In this document: positions 9,582-19,813 of the stretch, in pieces
Numbering within the stretch: position 1 is the first letter of the stretch
Layout: each line of letters starts with the position of its first letter
From: Hortaea werneckii
Taxonomy: Eukaryota; Ascomycota; Dothideomycetes; Mycosphaerellales; Teratosphaeriaceae
NCBI GenBank assembly: GCA_037044905.1
Contig: JBAOKB010000048.1
Coordinates: forward strand, 806,001 to 870,000
Direction: 5' to 3'
Length of the DNA stretch: 64,000 nt
The notes under the pieces: generated by a model
Database searches by the model: none
What the model was told of the DNA's origin: nothing
The model's input: only the letters and a program-made list of their open reading frames with translations
Program-made: the position numbers and the translations under genes

Positions 9582-11905
9582 TCACTTCTCCTCCGCAGCG
9601 CCACCGCTTCCCGGGCGAGACTGAGGCAAGGTCGGGTCACTTCCTTCATCCTTGATCACGTCCTCAGCCTTCTCCTTGGCCAGATCGATGATCGATCCTG
9701 ATTTCCCCATCGCATCCGGATCGTCGTCCTGCTCCTTGCCGTCCTCCTTTTCCACGCCCAGAGGCGCATCACCCTTTGAATTACCTTCCTCGCTTGCACC
9801 CGGACGGACAGGCTGGGAAGCGGCAATGTTCTCGTCCTGCTTAGGCTCGGATTCGTTGCCTGCTGTGTGAGCCGTCGACTTCTCCGGACTCTTCCTCGGG
9901 GTAGTGGGAAGGAGACCAGGGGCGTCATTTTCCTTGTTGTCGTCCTCATCACCAGCACCACCCTCGGCCTGAACGGCATCCGAATAACTCTTTTCACCTT
10001 CCTCCTTGTTCGTCCCTTCCATACCAACTCCGCTTGCACCCTCAGCCTGCGGGGACTCCTGTTGCTTCGCAGCCTTCCTCATCTTCTTCTTCTGACTCTT
10101 TGTAGGAGTCACCGGCGGCTCCCTATTTTCCGCACCACCAGCCCCGGATCCAACTTCCTTCTTCGCACTCGTCGGGCTCCCCTTCTCAGCTGCTCTCTCC
10201 ATCTTCCCCTCATAACTCTGCACGCGCTCGCTAACTTTCCTTGCGGCTGGCGACCCCTTATAGCTCCCGTCCTTCAACCGCCTCACATCCTCTCGAACCT
10301 GCTCCTCCAGCTTCTTCGTCGCCTCGTCATCAAAAGGGGCTTTGCCTTCAACCTTTTTCCCTTCGCCTCAACAGCTTCTTCCGTCCTCTTCTCGCCCTCA
10401 ATACCCGCAACGATCGCTTGCTTGGCAGCCTCGGAGATTGACCGCGCCCGGCCTTTTCGACCGCGCTGTGTGTAAGCCTTCACAAAGAATCTCCCAAAAA
10501 GGAATGTAAGCGGGGCAAGGTAAAGGAGGTTGAGGTAGATGGCGAATGCCTCGCCGCTCGTATCAATACAGTCGACCTTGGTCCAGTCCGTACGCCAGCG
10601 AGTCTCGTAGAAGGTCTCCTCGTTGAACTGCTGGATCTTGTCGGCCATGTCCGGGACGGTGGGGAGGTCCGGGACAAGCCCTGGAGTGGGGATAAGGTTC
10701 GCTGGGTTGCTGCGGCGTTCACGATGTACGCGCTCGGCTAGACCTTCTTCGCCAGCGGCGCGGAGAAGAAGCTTCTTGAGCAAGGCACCGAGGGTGGCGG
10801 TGGCGGTAGGACTAGCGACCGCTGAGGAGATGTCGGAGGATGCGCTCGCGGTGATGGATGCGGCGGCCGAGGAGGCGCTTGATGCTGCGCGTTGGACGGT
10901 CGAGGCAACGTAGTACGGCGTAGAGATGGGGATATCGTACTGCACAAAGAGATGCATGGCAGCGTAAGAAGCGCCGAAAAGGAATTGGGCGATCTGAAGA
11001 CTCGTCAAGGTGCGCTTGAGGGCTTGTGGGACGCGGTAGCCAAGAGCAGAGAGGGTGAAGTAGGTGTACTGCGGAGTAGCATTAGCAAATCATTCCATCG
11101 ACAGACCAAAAGGCAACAAAAGGTATCATTGATGACTTACCATCATGGCATGAATGGCCGAATTGATAAAGACAAACATCCAGATCGGCGGGCTCATGAA
11201 GCGGATACCGGCCCACATACACAACATGGCGCCAGCATGATGGTAGGTCTGCAAAGTGGCACTACGCTTGCCCTTGGCGATAATGATCATCGTATCCACG
11301 ACCTCATAGAATTTGCTCATGTAAAAGATAAAGCCCCAAAAGGCTAGGCCTTCGTTCCACAGCCGGCCAACGTCCGTAGGGTCGGGATTTCCATCGTAGC
11401 CTAAGCGGATCGCAGTGTTTTTGACTTCCCAGATGTTAATTGTGGTGTTGAATGTGGCTGCATCGCCTAGGCCCCTGGGGCCGTGGAGTTTGCACAGCGC
11501 GTCTGCCACGCCAGCCGCTTCGTTGGGGTTGCTGGTAATGCCGCCTTCAGGCCAGGTGTGGAGAATGGCGCGTAGCATGGCCGCGAAGGTCGCAGCACTG
11601 TATAGAGCAAGCAGGACATTGTGGAGGACGACGAACCAGTGGAACATGCGGGTCTTGCTGATCGCCCAGGGCTTGTGTTGTCTCTTGCGGTTGTACGCGT
11701 TCAGGGCGAAGACGGTGAAGATGTAGGTGGTCGCGAAAAGGATGGGCACCTCAGGCCGCAGGGCAAAGTCGAAGAGGGTCTTATCGATGCCGAAGGGAGA
11801 GCGGAAGCTGCGCTCTTTGACTGGGGGTGGAAGCGGCTGTGGAAGAGGCGATGGGATCGGTTGGAAGACCGAAGGCCAGGTGAAGTAGACCTGGGGACCA
11901 GCCAT
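9582..11905 (-). CDS. ELO-family fatty acid elongase with long disordered tail; -1 break at slippery site
   Basis: Condensing enzyme (3-ketoacyl-CoA synthase) of ER fatty acid elongation. Exon 1 is 11905-11141 and exon 2 runs from 11068, with a GTAAGT/CAG intron of 72 bp. Several membrane spans are visible, with the family signatures KFYEVVDT (about residue 205) and TYHHAG (about 222; HxxHH-type His motif), then YTYFTLSALGY and ITSLQ-like TSLQIAQFLFG. The elongase core ends near residue 430. The frame entered from exon 2 stops at 10283 (about 516 residues). A -1 shift at the heptamer GGGAAAA (10361-10355) instead opens a Lys/Glu-rich tail of about 250 residues ending IIDLAKEKAEDVIKDEGSD and then a stop at 9582. 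The reading KKVEGKAPFDDEATKKLEEQ across the shift looks natural. Total exon length is 2 modulo 3, which fits one missing base; programmed frameshifting is the other option. Confidence 0.87.
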
Positions 11906-12419
11906 GATGCTAGGGTGTGGATGGTATATCTTGATTTCCTGGGTTCACGCAAGGGCGTTTGATGGTGGGATGAAGCTTTCGCTACGACGCGCTCGTGTAC
12001 CTTGTTGAAGTCGCGGTATGGTCGCGATGGTCAATTGGTGGCCTCAGAAGAGGAGTGAAATGTGCGGTCACCACATGCCTCACCGGGCTCACTCTAGACA
12101 CGCGTGTTTCTTTTCGTTTGCGCAGTGAGGAAACAAATGGAAAACAATTCGCTTTCCTGCCTGAGTGATGTGGCTAGTGGTCGCGTAAAAAGCCTGTGGC
12201 GCAACCTTCAACTCGCGCTAGCAGCGCGACCACGCCAGTTTTTTGGTGAGCGTCGACATCATAATACGTCACTACCACTCTCTGCCGTCCTGGCCCGAAG
12301 AGGATAAATGACAACAAATTTGAAGTCGAACGTTTCGCATATGGTATAGATCTCTCTCAAGCTTGTGTTGCCACAGTATCTCCTCTCTCCAGATCTAGCG
12401 CAGAAAGAAGTCAAAAATC
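11906..12419. other. divergent promoter region, elongase / small protein
   Basis: Upstream regions of two divergent genes; no gene recognised. Purine-rich just before the start at 12420. Confidence 0.6.
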
Positions 12420-12865
12420 ATGTCCGGAGGTCAAAAAGCAGCCGAAGATACCAAGGGCGTCTTTAAAGGTCTCGGTGTAAGTCTTCCCACAATCCATTCA
12501 TCTTCAACCTCGCAAGGAGATGTACCTTTTGTTTTACCTTTTTTTTATCTTTCTCTTTGATCAAGAAAAAAATGGAAAGAAAGAGGAAAAGCAGTACAAT
12601 TTTAATATACCTAGGTATATATATGTGTGTGTGTGTGTATAAAAGAATCCTTAGCTAACTCTCCTCCTCACAGGAAGCTTCCGAAGACCTCCGTAAGAAC
12701 GTCAACAGCTACGCCGACAACATGCTCAATAGCAGCAGCCATGGCACATCGAACACGCACCAGAGTACAGGGATCCATCCCGACGCCAAGAAGACTGGTG
12801 AGGAGACGAAGAAAGGATTAGAAGGCGCGGGGAAGAAGTTGGAAGAGAAGATGGGGAAGAGGTAA
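12420..12865 (+). CDS. small hydrophilic protein, LEA-like in composition (82 aa)
   Basis: Two exons, 12420-12476 and 12674-12865, joined across a 197-bp GTAAGT/CAG intron that keeps the frame (57 and 192 bp). The protein begins MSGGQKAAEDTKGVFKGLG and continues EASEDLRKNVNSYADNML, ending in KKTGEETKKGLEGAGKKLEEKMGKR. It has no signal peptide or membrane span, is highly charged and Lys/Glu/Gly-rich, and its repeated KK-GEE-KKGLEG-KK pattern resembles amphipathic stress-protection proteins. I recognise no named family. The good splice sites and the purine-rich leader before the ATG support a real gene. The large intron in so small a gene holds a TG microsatellite. Confidence 0.65.
12616..12640. 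repeat. TA/TG microsatellite in the intron of the 82-aa gene
   Basis: Alternating tatatatg then tg dinucleotides inside the 197-bp intron, next to a cctaggta motif. Confidence 0.85.
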
Positions 12866-13197
12866 TTTGGAATTTGGTCTTTCGCGCATCAGGTCAGACG
12901 TCGAAAAGGCTTGGAGTTTAAACGGATAGATGTGATACCCATTTCATGAAACAAAAGGCTCAGAGTTGCTGCAGTCAGGAAAGCGTCCTGAAGGGAATGC
13001 TGGGTTTTCAGTCTTCGGGTCCAACTTCAGACCGGAAATGTCCCAAGTCGCTTCCTTCCGGAATTGTTCTCATCAAATCATCAGCTCAACTCTACGCACT
13101 AGTCCTCCTCTTGCACTCTTCAACCTTCAAACCCTAGAGGAAAGAACCCAGCTCACCAGACCCTTCTCTATCCCTCCACCCTGAAACCATCACCCAG
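12866..13197. other. intergenic between convergent genes
   Basis: Short 3'-to-3' spacer. Nothing recognised. Confidence 0.6.
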
Positions 13198-13842
13198 CTA
13201 AAACTCCTTCTTCGGCGCCTCCCCCTCCGGCCCACCAGACCCATACCGCCTGACCTCCTCCTTACCAGCCCCCTTATCCTTCTCAAAATACATGACCTCC
13301 TTCGCATCCATCACATTCACCACCTGATCAGCCTGCCACTTCTTAAAAAGGAACCCGGGCCCCTCATGACTATAATCCTTCTCATTCGCCTGATCCTTAT
13401 GATACTTGACCCTCACAAACTCACTCTCCGGCCCAGCACTCTCAGGCTCGAGACTCAGACTCACAATCGCATTGACCGTCGCGGTCTTGGGCAGGACTTT
13501 GAACGTCCAGGCTTGTTCGTTCTTGAACTGGATTAGTTCGGGTTCGTTGGTGATGATTTCGTAGCCGAGGTTCTTGGACTCTTTGAAGAATTTGGGCAGC
13601 GCGAACCATTGCCCTGCCATCTTGTATCGGTCGTTGGCGTACACGAATTGGTCGTCGTAGACGCAATCCGGGGTGTAGCGTTCCACGCGTCGGACGGTCG
13701 GCGCGCAGGAGTAGAGGGCTATGATGTCGTCTACGAGGGCTTGGCGGTTGGGTGGGAGCGTGAGAGATTTGGATGGGTCTGGGTGGTAGTCCGGGGTTGT
13801 GGAGGTTTGGCGGGGTTCGAATTGCTCGCCTGGGGCGGACAT
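13198..13842 (-). CDS. conserved fungal NTF2/SnoaL-like protein of unknown function (214 aa)
   Basis: Single exon. The first ATG in frame is at 13842 (MSAPGEQFEPRQTS); the frame is open further upstream but without an ATG. The central part, LVDDIIALYSCAPTVRRVERYTPDCVYDDQFVYANDRYKMAGQWFALPKFFKES, has the helix-plus-curved-sheet pattern of an NTF2-like fold, and the segment after it is beta-rich. It ends with a charged tail, GPEGEAPKKEF. No catalytic residues can be named. Frame and codon use are intact, which supports a real gene. The role is unknown; cytosolic on sequence grounds. Confidence 0.75.
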   Translation of the reverse strand: MSAPGEQFEPRQTSTTPDYHPDPSKSLTLPPNRQALVDDIIALYSCAPTVRRVERYTPDCVYDDQFVYANDRYKMAGQWFALPKFFKESKNLGYEIITNEPELIQFKNEQAWTFKVLPKTATVNAIVSLSLEPESAGPESEFVRVKYHKDQANEKDYSHEGPGFLFKKWQADQVVNVMDAKEVMYFEKDKGAGKEEVRRYGSGGPEGEAPKKEF

Positions 13843-15830
13843 GTTGGACAGAGTTGAGGTCGTGGTCGTTGTCTTGTGGTGAGGTTGGGTGTTGTTGACG
13901 GGAGGAGATGCCGGAGCTAGAAGATGGTGTGTAAAGCGTCGGCTATGTATGAGACTGAATAGTGAATTGGACAAGGTGGATTGATGTCGCAACACTGGGG
14001 AAGATGGGGAATAAAGTGAGCTCTCTCATGCAAGGTACTTAACTTAATGGTGCTACCCGCGTCTTCGTAGCTGTGACGTGTGGATTCTGCAAGGCAAGCC
14101 ACCTGCGCCCGCCTTTTCACACCAGTCACCAGCAGATTTGAACGAAGCGCAGCTTTGTATCGAGTGTTCATATGATACAACCATCTCACGATGATGGCGA
14201 GGATCTTCAGCCCATGATCCGAATGAGCTGCGTCGGTAGATTCGTGTTGCAAGAGTGACGCGACGAGCTACGGCGGAAGCTTGGCTTCGGGGCAATTCGA
14301 TCATTGGTCAATTGATACGCTGCAGGCGAAGCAACTTCAAATACATGTAGACTTCTTCTCAGAGCTATCCCGATAGGTACCTACCCAGGTAGGTATTCGT
14401 CGCAAGTTATTCCACTATGCTCCGTTGTTCTCCTCCAAGCACGGTAGCAACATGTCTGTCCCACCAAAGCACCTCTAGTCACATAGGGAACCAGTCTACT
14501 CACCGACCAGGATAGATGAAATGCTTTTAAAATGCTTCACCCAGCGACCGACTATGCACTGCAGCGAAACCATTTGGTAAGCATCATGATGACAGCCGAC
14601 GGTAATATCTCAAATGACTTGATTTGGCAGAAACCGATGTCGGCTTTGGCAAGTCCACGGGTCCAAGACAGGAAGCTGCGCTGGCGGGGGCGTGGCAAAA
14701 TATCCCAGAACCTGCTGTACCAATCCTGGCCCAGCTCCCTGGTCTTCTCAGTATGGTGGCCTAGTGCAACCTTTCAAAATATCACTGCAAAGCACAAGCG
14801 GGAGGAACAACAGACTAGCTGCCAGCTGCCACGGCATCTGAGAGGACAAACAGCCAGACGGGTGTCCTTTCTAGGGCTGCAGCCTGGACGCTCTCCATCT
14901 TAAGAGGCTCGTATCTGTCAAGATTGATAGAACAAGGGTCCGCTACAGATCTAGGCCTCTCCTTGCCTCTCACGTGCTCTGGAGAAGCCAACCCCACCAC
15001 GAACCCGAATCATTCACTCTTCAACCTCAACTCACACCCCCCCGGCAGAAACCCGGCCGGCCACCCACAACCTATTTAAACCAGGTTGCGAGTGCTACCT
15101 TCCAGTAATCAAAGGAGCTAACGGCCTTAACGGGGTACGATCCTTTGACGAAGTGTAGGCAAAAGTCCATCCGCATCCACATTAGGAACCCCGCCACCTA
15201 CACCCAGGTCTCGGTTTCGAAAACAGGACAAACACAAAGAAAAAAAGACGAAAAGTCAAACCTCAATCGGGTTTGCTCTGCCCCCAGCCTACGGGACGGT
15301 GTAGTTCTTTTTGTCTTTTTTTTTTTTTTTTGTCATTTTTGGCTTTCACTACTTTCGTTCTTGTATGATGTTTCTCATTCGGTTCTATTTCCCCCCTTTT
15401 CTTATTTCTTTTTACGTTGATGAAGTTTCGGTGGGGTCAAAGTGTGGAGGGCGAATGAGGGCTGCGGGGGCGCGGGAGAGCAGACAGGGTTCGTGGAGGG
15501 AGGAGTGGCGGGAGAAGCGGAGAGTGAAGGTGTGCCTGGGCATCACCCTGCGGTCAAGATCATGCTTTTTGGAAAGTCTAGCAAGTGGTCTTAGTTTGAA
15601 TGTACTTGTCGCGCACCTACATAGTAATTTCGTATGAATCCCATAGCTTCAGACCCGCGTGCGCTTCTCCGTCCACAGTCTATATGATGCCATAGTTATG
15701 CTATTACAGAATGTGATCTCGCTACCAACATCCAGGGTGCATACCTTCTAGCAATGACTCTTGGTAGCACTCAAGAGAGAAAGGACGGGATTTCCGGCAA
15801 TTTCCATCCAACTTAGATCCTCCATTCAGC
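13843..15830. other. 2-kb intergenic region
   Basis: No gene recognised on either strand. Contains a tandem cctaccc/aggtaggt palindromic cluster near 14380-14400, one CACGTG near 14968, C-rich sequence at 15035-15075, and a 16-base T run at 15316-15331. Confidence 0.55.
15316..15331. repeat. poly(T) run, 16 bases
   Basis: Uninterrupted T run in non-coding sequence. Confidence 0.95.
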
Positions 15831-17033
15831 TTAGATGCCTCTGTTGAACTCCAGCTGACCGTCCTCGCCACCCTTGTCCCAGAACTCCTTCTCTAAGCTC
15901 TTGGCGCTCACGGCCTGTCTCTGCGGGAAAGCCGCAAGCGCCAGCGGCAGGGCGAAAATGCTGGTGGCGAAGATGAGGCCAAGGTTAAGAGGCAGCACCA
16001 ATCTTGGCCTCTGCTTCAGCCAGTCCTTCTGCTGCAGTCTAACCAGGATCAATGGCGGCAGCACCATGATTGGGGTGGCGTTGAGAACTCGAGAAACGGC
16101 GGTCTCTCCGACGGCAAGCGTAGCCGCCTTCTTCGACTTTCCGATCGGCTCGAGCTGCTGGTCGGCTTCCTCGCGCTTCTTGCGCTGGGCTTCGGTCTCG
16201 GTGGGGTAGACGTTGATACCCTGTCTAATCTCCTCGCCGCGCATGAGGAAGACGTTAAGAACGCCTGCACTGGCAACTGCCGCGAAGGGTACCAATCTGC
16301 CGAGGGTCGTTCTTGCGGCGGGACTAGGCTCTTCAGCCTTGGGACAATGGAGTTGAGGCCCACAGCTACACCACAGCTGGCGCCGACCGCCATGAAGTAC
16401 GACTGTACGATTGTTGAGGTGGAAAGCGGTGTGCTCTTGTTGGCATTGGAGAAGTTGATGGCAACGTTAAGCGATTGGTTGGCCACTTGCCATCCGACTG
16501 TGCCAGCCGTAGAGAGGCCGGGGGTCAGCATGCCGGCTGTGACGACCAAGTTGGAAAACACGAAAGATGACATGCGAAACGGAAGCAGAACCGGCTCGCC
16601 ATTGTCTGCAAGTGTCAGTACAGCGTTCGCAGCTGACGACGCTGGAGGCAAGCCTTACCGGGATGGAGAGTCGAGTCAACAATCTTCTTCGCGTTCCAAA
16701 GCTCTGGTGTCATCTGAGGGATCTTGCTCTGCTTGTACTGAGCGATGAGGTCCTTGGCATTTTCAAGGCCAGTCGAAGAGGTGAATAAAGTCCTAGAATA
16801 TGAAGTTAGCATGTACCATACTGCGAGGGAGGGAAGTGGGTATGGAGAAAAATTCTAAGCAGGTATGTACTGACCCATCTGGATCAAAGCAAAGAAACCC
16901 AATCCCTTGCCATTGCGCTCTTGTCTCACCTCGGGTCTGATAGATCGATCGAATGCCTCACTCGGCCCCAGTATGTTTTCAAGTCATACTGTGATGACGG
17001 CAAATCCCTGTTACCGGGCAGAGATGCCGACAT
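15831..17033 (-). CDS. sideroflexin, mitochondrial amino-acid carrier (3 exons, one frame break)
   Basis: Sideroflexin family, inner-membrane carriers; human members move serine into mitochondria. Exon 1 is 17033-16930 (MSASLPGNRDLPSSQYDLKT, then YWGRVRHSIDLSDPR), exon 2 16792-16659 (TLFTSSTGLENAKDLI to STLHP) and exon 3 16605-15831. The conserved N-terminal motif QYDLKTYWGRVRH and the motifs PFRMSSFVFSNLV, GWQVANQSLNV and NYSNAN-like NFSNANKSTPLS are all present, with several membrane spans. A -1 break at the GGG run 16320-16322 (plus strand) separates VPRLKSLVP from AARTTLGRLVPFAAV. Summed exons are 1013 bp, one short of 338 codons, so about 337 residues when the break is ignored. Introns are 137 and 53 bp with GTGAGA/TAG and GTAAGG/CAG borders. 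Confidence 0.9.
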
Positions 17034-17930
17034 TGCTGCTAGATTGAACTCGCCACTGAAAAGCAGTAGCTTCTCTTCAAGTCTAAGCTCTGCAAGTGCT
17101 GCAAATTGGTCTAGTTCGTCGCAACAACGCGCTCTGAAGATGCGATACGGTAGAGTGAAGTCGAAAGTTCGGATCTTGTTCCGGTATCCTCCGGCTTGGC
17201 ATCGATGCGAATTTGCGTCTCGTTCAAGATCAGCACCGTCTTGACTCCCACATGCTAGATGAACTTTAGGACTGAATCCCCAATCCACGGACGAGAAGAT
17301 AGCGCCCGCAAACAATCGAAATGACTCCAGCAGAATCCGTGGTCCCGGACAGAAGATGCCATCCGGGGAGTTCCACGATTTGAGGAGCGCCTGTAAGCAG
17401 CCTTGTCCACGGTAAGGAAAGATATGTCTCCAACCGCGCTCGGTCTTCTATTTCTCACGATAGATCTTGAGCTGGCCACACTACCTAGGTACGCTGTGAC
17501 GGAGACGAGAAAAAACACATCGGCAGTCTTTGAGTACGGTCCGGCTTCTTGCACTGTAGCTACGTCCGTAATTTACTAGTCGAAACAAACCTCAAAAGAT
17601 TCCTCTGATGGACCTTCTCTTGTACTCCTTCACGAGGATGCGCCATACATTGGTTCCATCCGCCAAATCAGCCGCATCGGACGAAACATCTATTTAATGC
17701 CACTTCTCCGCCACCACTCTGTTGGCCGGCAAGTGTGGGGCAGTGTTCCGAAATAGGAAGGCCGGGCAAGACCATTGATAAAGATCTCTGGTTAGTCAAG
17801 GTGTGTCTCGAGCAATGTGACAGATTTTCGAAAGAGATAATAGTTCATCCATGTAAGAAGCAGTAGGTTTGGGAGTCTCTTGCTCTTTGTCGCACAAGTA
17901 TCAACCCTTCTCCTTCGAGTTACTTGCAAA
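17034..17930. other. divergent promoter region, sideroflexin / NCS1 permease
   Basis: Upstream regions of two divergent genes. No gene recognised. A ctacctaggtacg motif lies near 17481. Confidence 0.6.
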
Positions 17931-19592
17931 ATGTGGAAGTTGAAAACAATCCGGGATCATGTTGTCCTTCAACCCAAGCCAGGCTCCTTCACGGCCGAAG
18001 GCGAATCAGCCCGTTGGAGCAACAAAGATCTTGACCCAGTCCTGCAGGAGAATAAAAAATGGGAGTGGTACCATGTCGGCGGCTTCTGGATTGCTGAAGG
18101 GTTCAACATCAGCCAGCTGGAGACAGCCTCGAGCGCTGTTGCTTTGGGTCTGAACCCAGGTCTAGCTATTGTCGCTTGTCTTGTTGGAAACCTTCTAGTC
18201 ACCGTCCCGACATGCAGCTCCGCCTACATTGGAAGCAAGTTCGGTCTCAATTTCCCAGTTCTATCGCGAGCGAGCTTCGGCCTTAGGGGCGCCTACGTCG
18301 CCATGGTGATCCGCGGAGTGGTATGTGTAATCTGGATGGGCGTGCAGAGCTCCGTCGGTGGGAATGCTGTACGGTGCATGATCGAGGCGATTCGGCCTTC
18401 CTTTAAGCACTGGCATCAAGACGCACTGCCAGAGAGCGCAGCCATCTCCGCAGCGGACCTGCTCTGTTTTTCTCTCTTCTGGATAGCTCAACTGCCATTT
18501 CTCTTTCTGACGATAAACGCACTCCGGTGGATGTTCATTATCAAAATCGTCATTATGCCCTTCTTCGGCGTGGCTCTGTTTACATGGGCGTTGACCGCAG
18601 CGCATGGGTGGGGTCCACTGTTTGATATGCCAACACAAATCTCAGGAGGTTGGTCCGTCGGATACGCCTTCTGCTCAACCATCACTGCAGCAATATCATC
18701 CAATGCGACATTCGCCATCAACATGAGCGACATCACTCGATTTGCACACGATCGGCACCGGTCTTGGCTAGCGCAGCTCATGCTTCCTGTCTGCATCACA
18801 CTCACCGAGTTATTGGGTGCTGTCATGGCAGCGTCGTCCCAAGTGATCTACGGAGAACTACAATGGAATCCTCTGAAAGTCATCCTCATGTGGGATGATC
18901 GAGCAGCAAAATTCTTTGGCGGGCTTTTGTTTGCCTTTGCGAACATCATGACCAATGTGGCCGGCAACAGCGTCCCTTTTGGCAACGATTTAATGGGATT
19001 ATTTCCTAAGTCAGTATACACCCCAACGGCTCCATGACTGACTTCTGAAACACATGCTGACGTCTTGTAGATGGATCAACATTCGCCGCGGGCAAGTCGT
19101 CTGTGCTATCCTCGGTTTCGCTATTGTCCCTGGCTTATCCAGGCCAAAGCCGATCGCTTCCTCGCCTTTTTGAATGGATATACTGTGTTCCTTGGGCCGC
19201 TGATTGGACTTTTGGTCAGCGACTACTGGCTCGTTCGCCGCGGAAAAGGACACAATATCCGCAGTCTATACCAGCCTAGCTCGAAGCTCTATTGGTACAC
19301 TGCTGGTGTAAACCCTCGAGCCATCGTCGCATTGCTCGTTGGTATCGCGCCTTTGCTTCCCGGCTTGGCTCACTCGATTAATGATGGTCTGTCTGTCGAC
19401 AGAGGTGCAATCGAGTTTACACCATGTCTTGGCTCGACGGCTGTGTGGTCACTAACCGCATACTACCTTCTGTTCCTTGTGTTTCCATTCGACACAAGTT
19501 TGGACGAAACGCTTGAAGGAAATGACGTGGACATAGAAGCATCGGCATCTGGAAATGGGTCAGTGGGCACAGAAAAGCCAAAGGAAGGGTAA
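17931..19592 (+). CDS. NCS1-family permease (nucleobase/allantoin/uridine type), one frame break
   Basis: Plasma-membrane nucleobase:cation symporter-1 with about twelve spans. ATG 17931 (MWKLKTIRDHVVLQ) is preferred because the cytosolic N-terminus W-S-N-K-D-L-D-P is the family opening; the frame is open a little upstream. Signatures include FWIAEGFNISQLETASS, GRASFG-like LSRASFGLRGAYV, NITRFA-like MSDITRFA and LVSDYWLVRRG. An intron at 19010-19070 (GTCAGT/TAG) joins FPK to WINIRRGQVV. A -1 break at the CCC run 19128-19130 follows, between GFAIVP and WLIQAKADRFLAFLNGY. Exons sum to 1601 bp, 2 modulo 3, so about 533 residues with one base restored. The hydrophilic C-terminus is Ser/Glu-rich. 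The substrate cannot be told from sequence alone; the nearby PuuE gene makes allantoin or a purine an attractive guess. Confidence 0.87.
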
Positions 19593-19813
19593 TGCTTGTT
19601 TTCCGAAGTAGCTGTGAATATAGTCACGCGATCCGCAGCTCTGTCGGCCATCATCACGTCCTCGACTACCTGGCATGCAATGCACATGCAAGTCAGAAAG
19701 CGAGAAGAAGATGCTCTGAAGACGACAGTGCCTCCCACCATCATGAGGCTCTGCTGGCCAGGATTTGTCGAATGTTGCAACTGAAGCTTTATTCGTTGTG
19801 ATGTTGAGATGTA

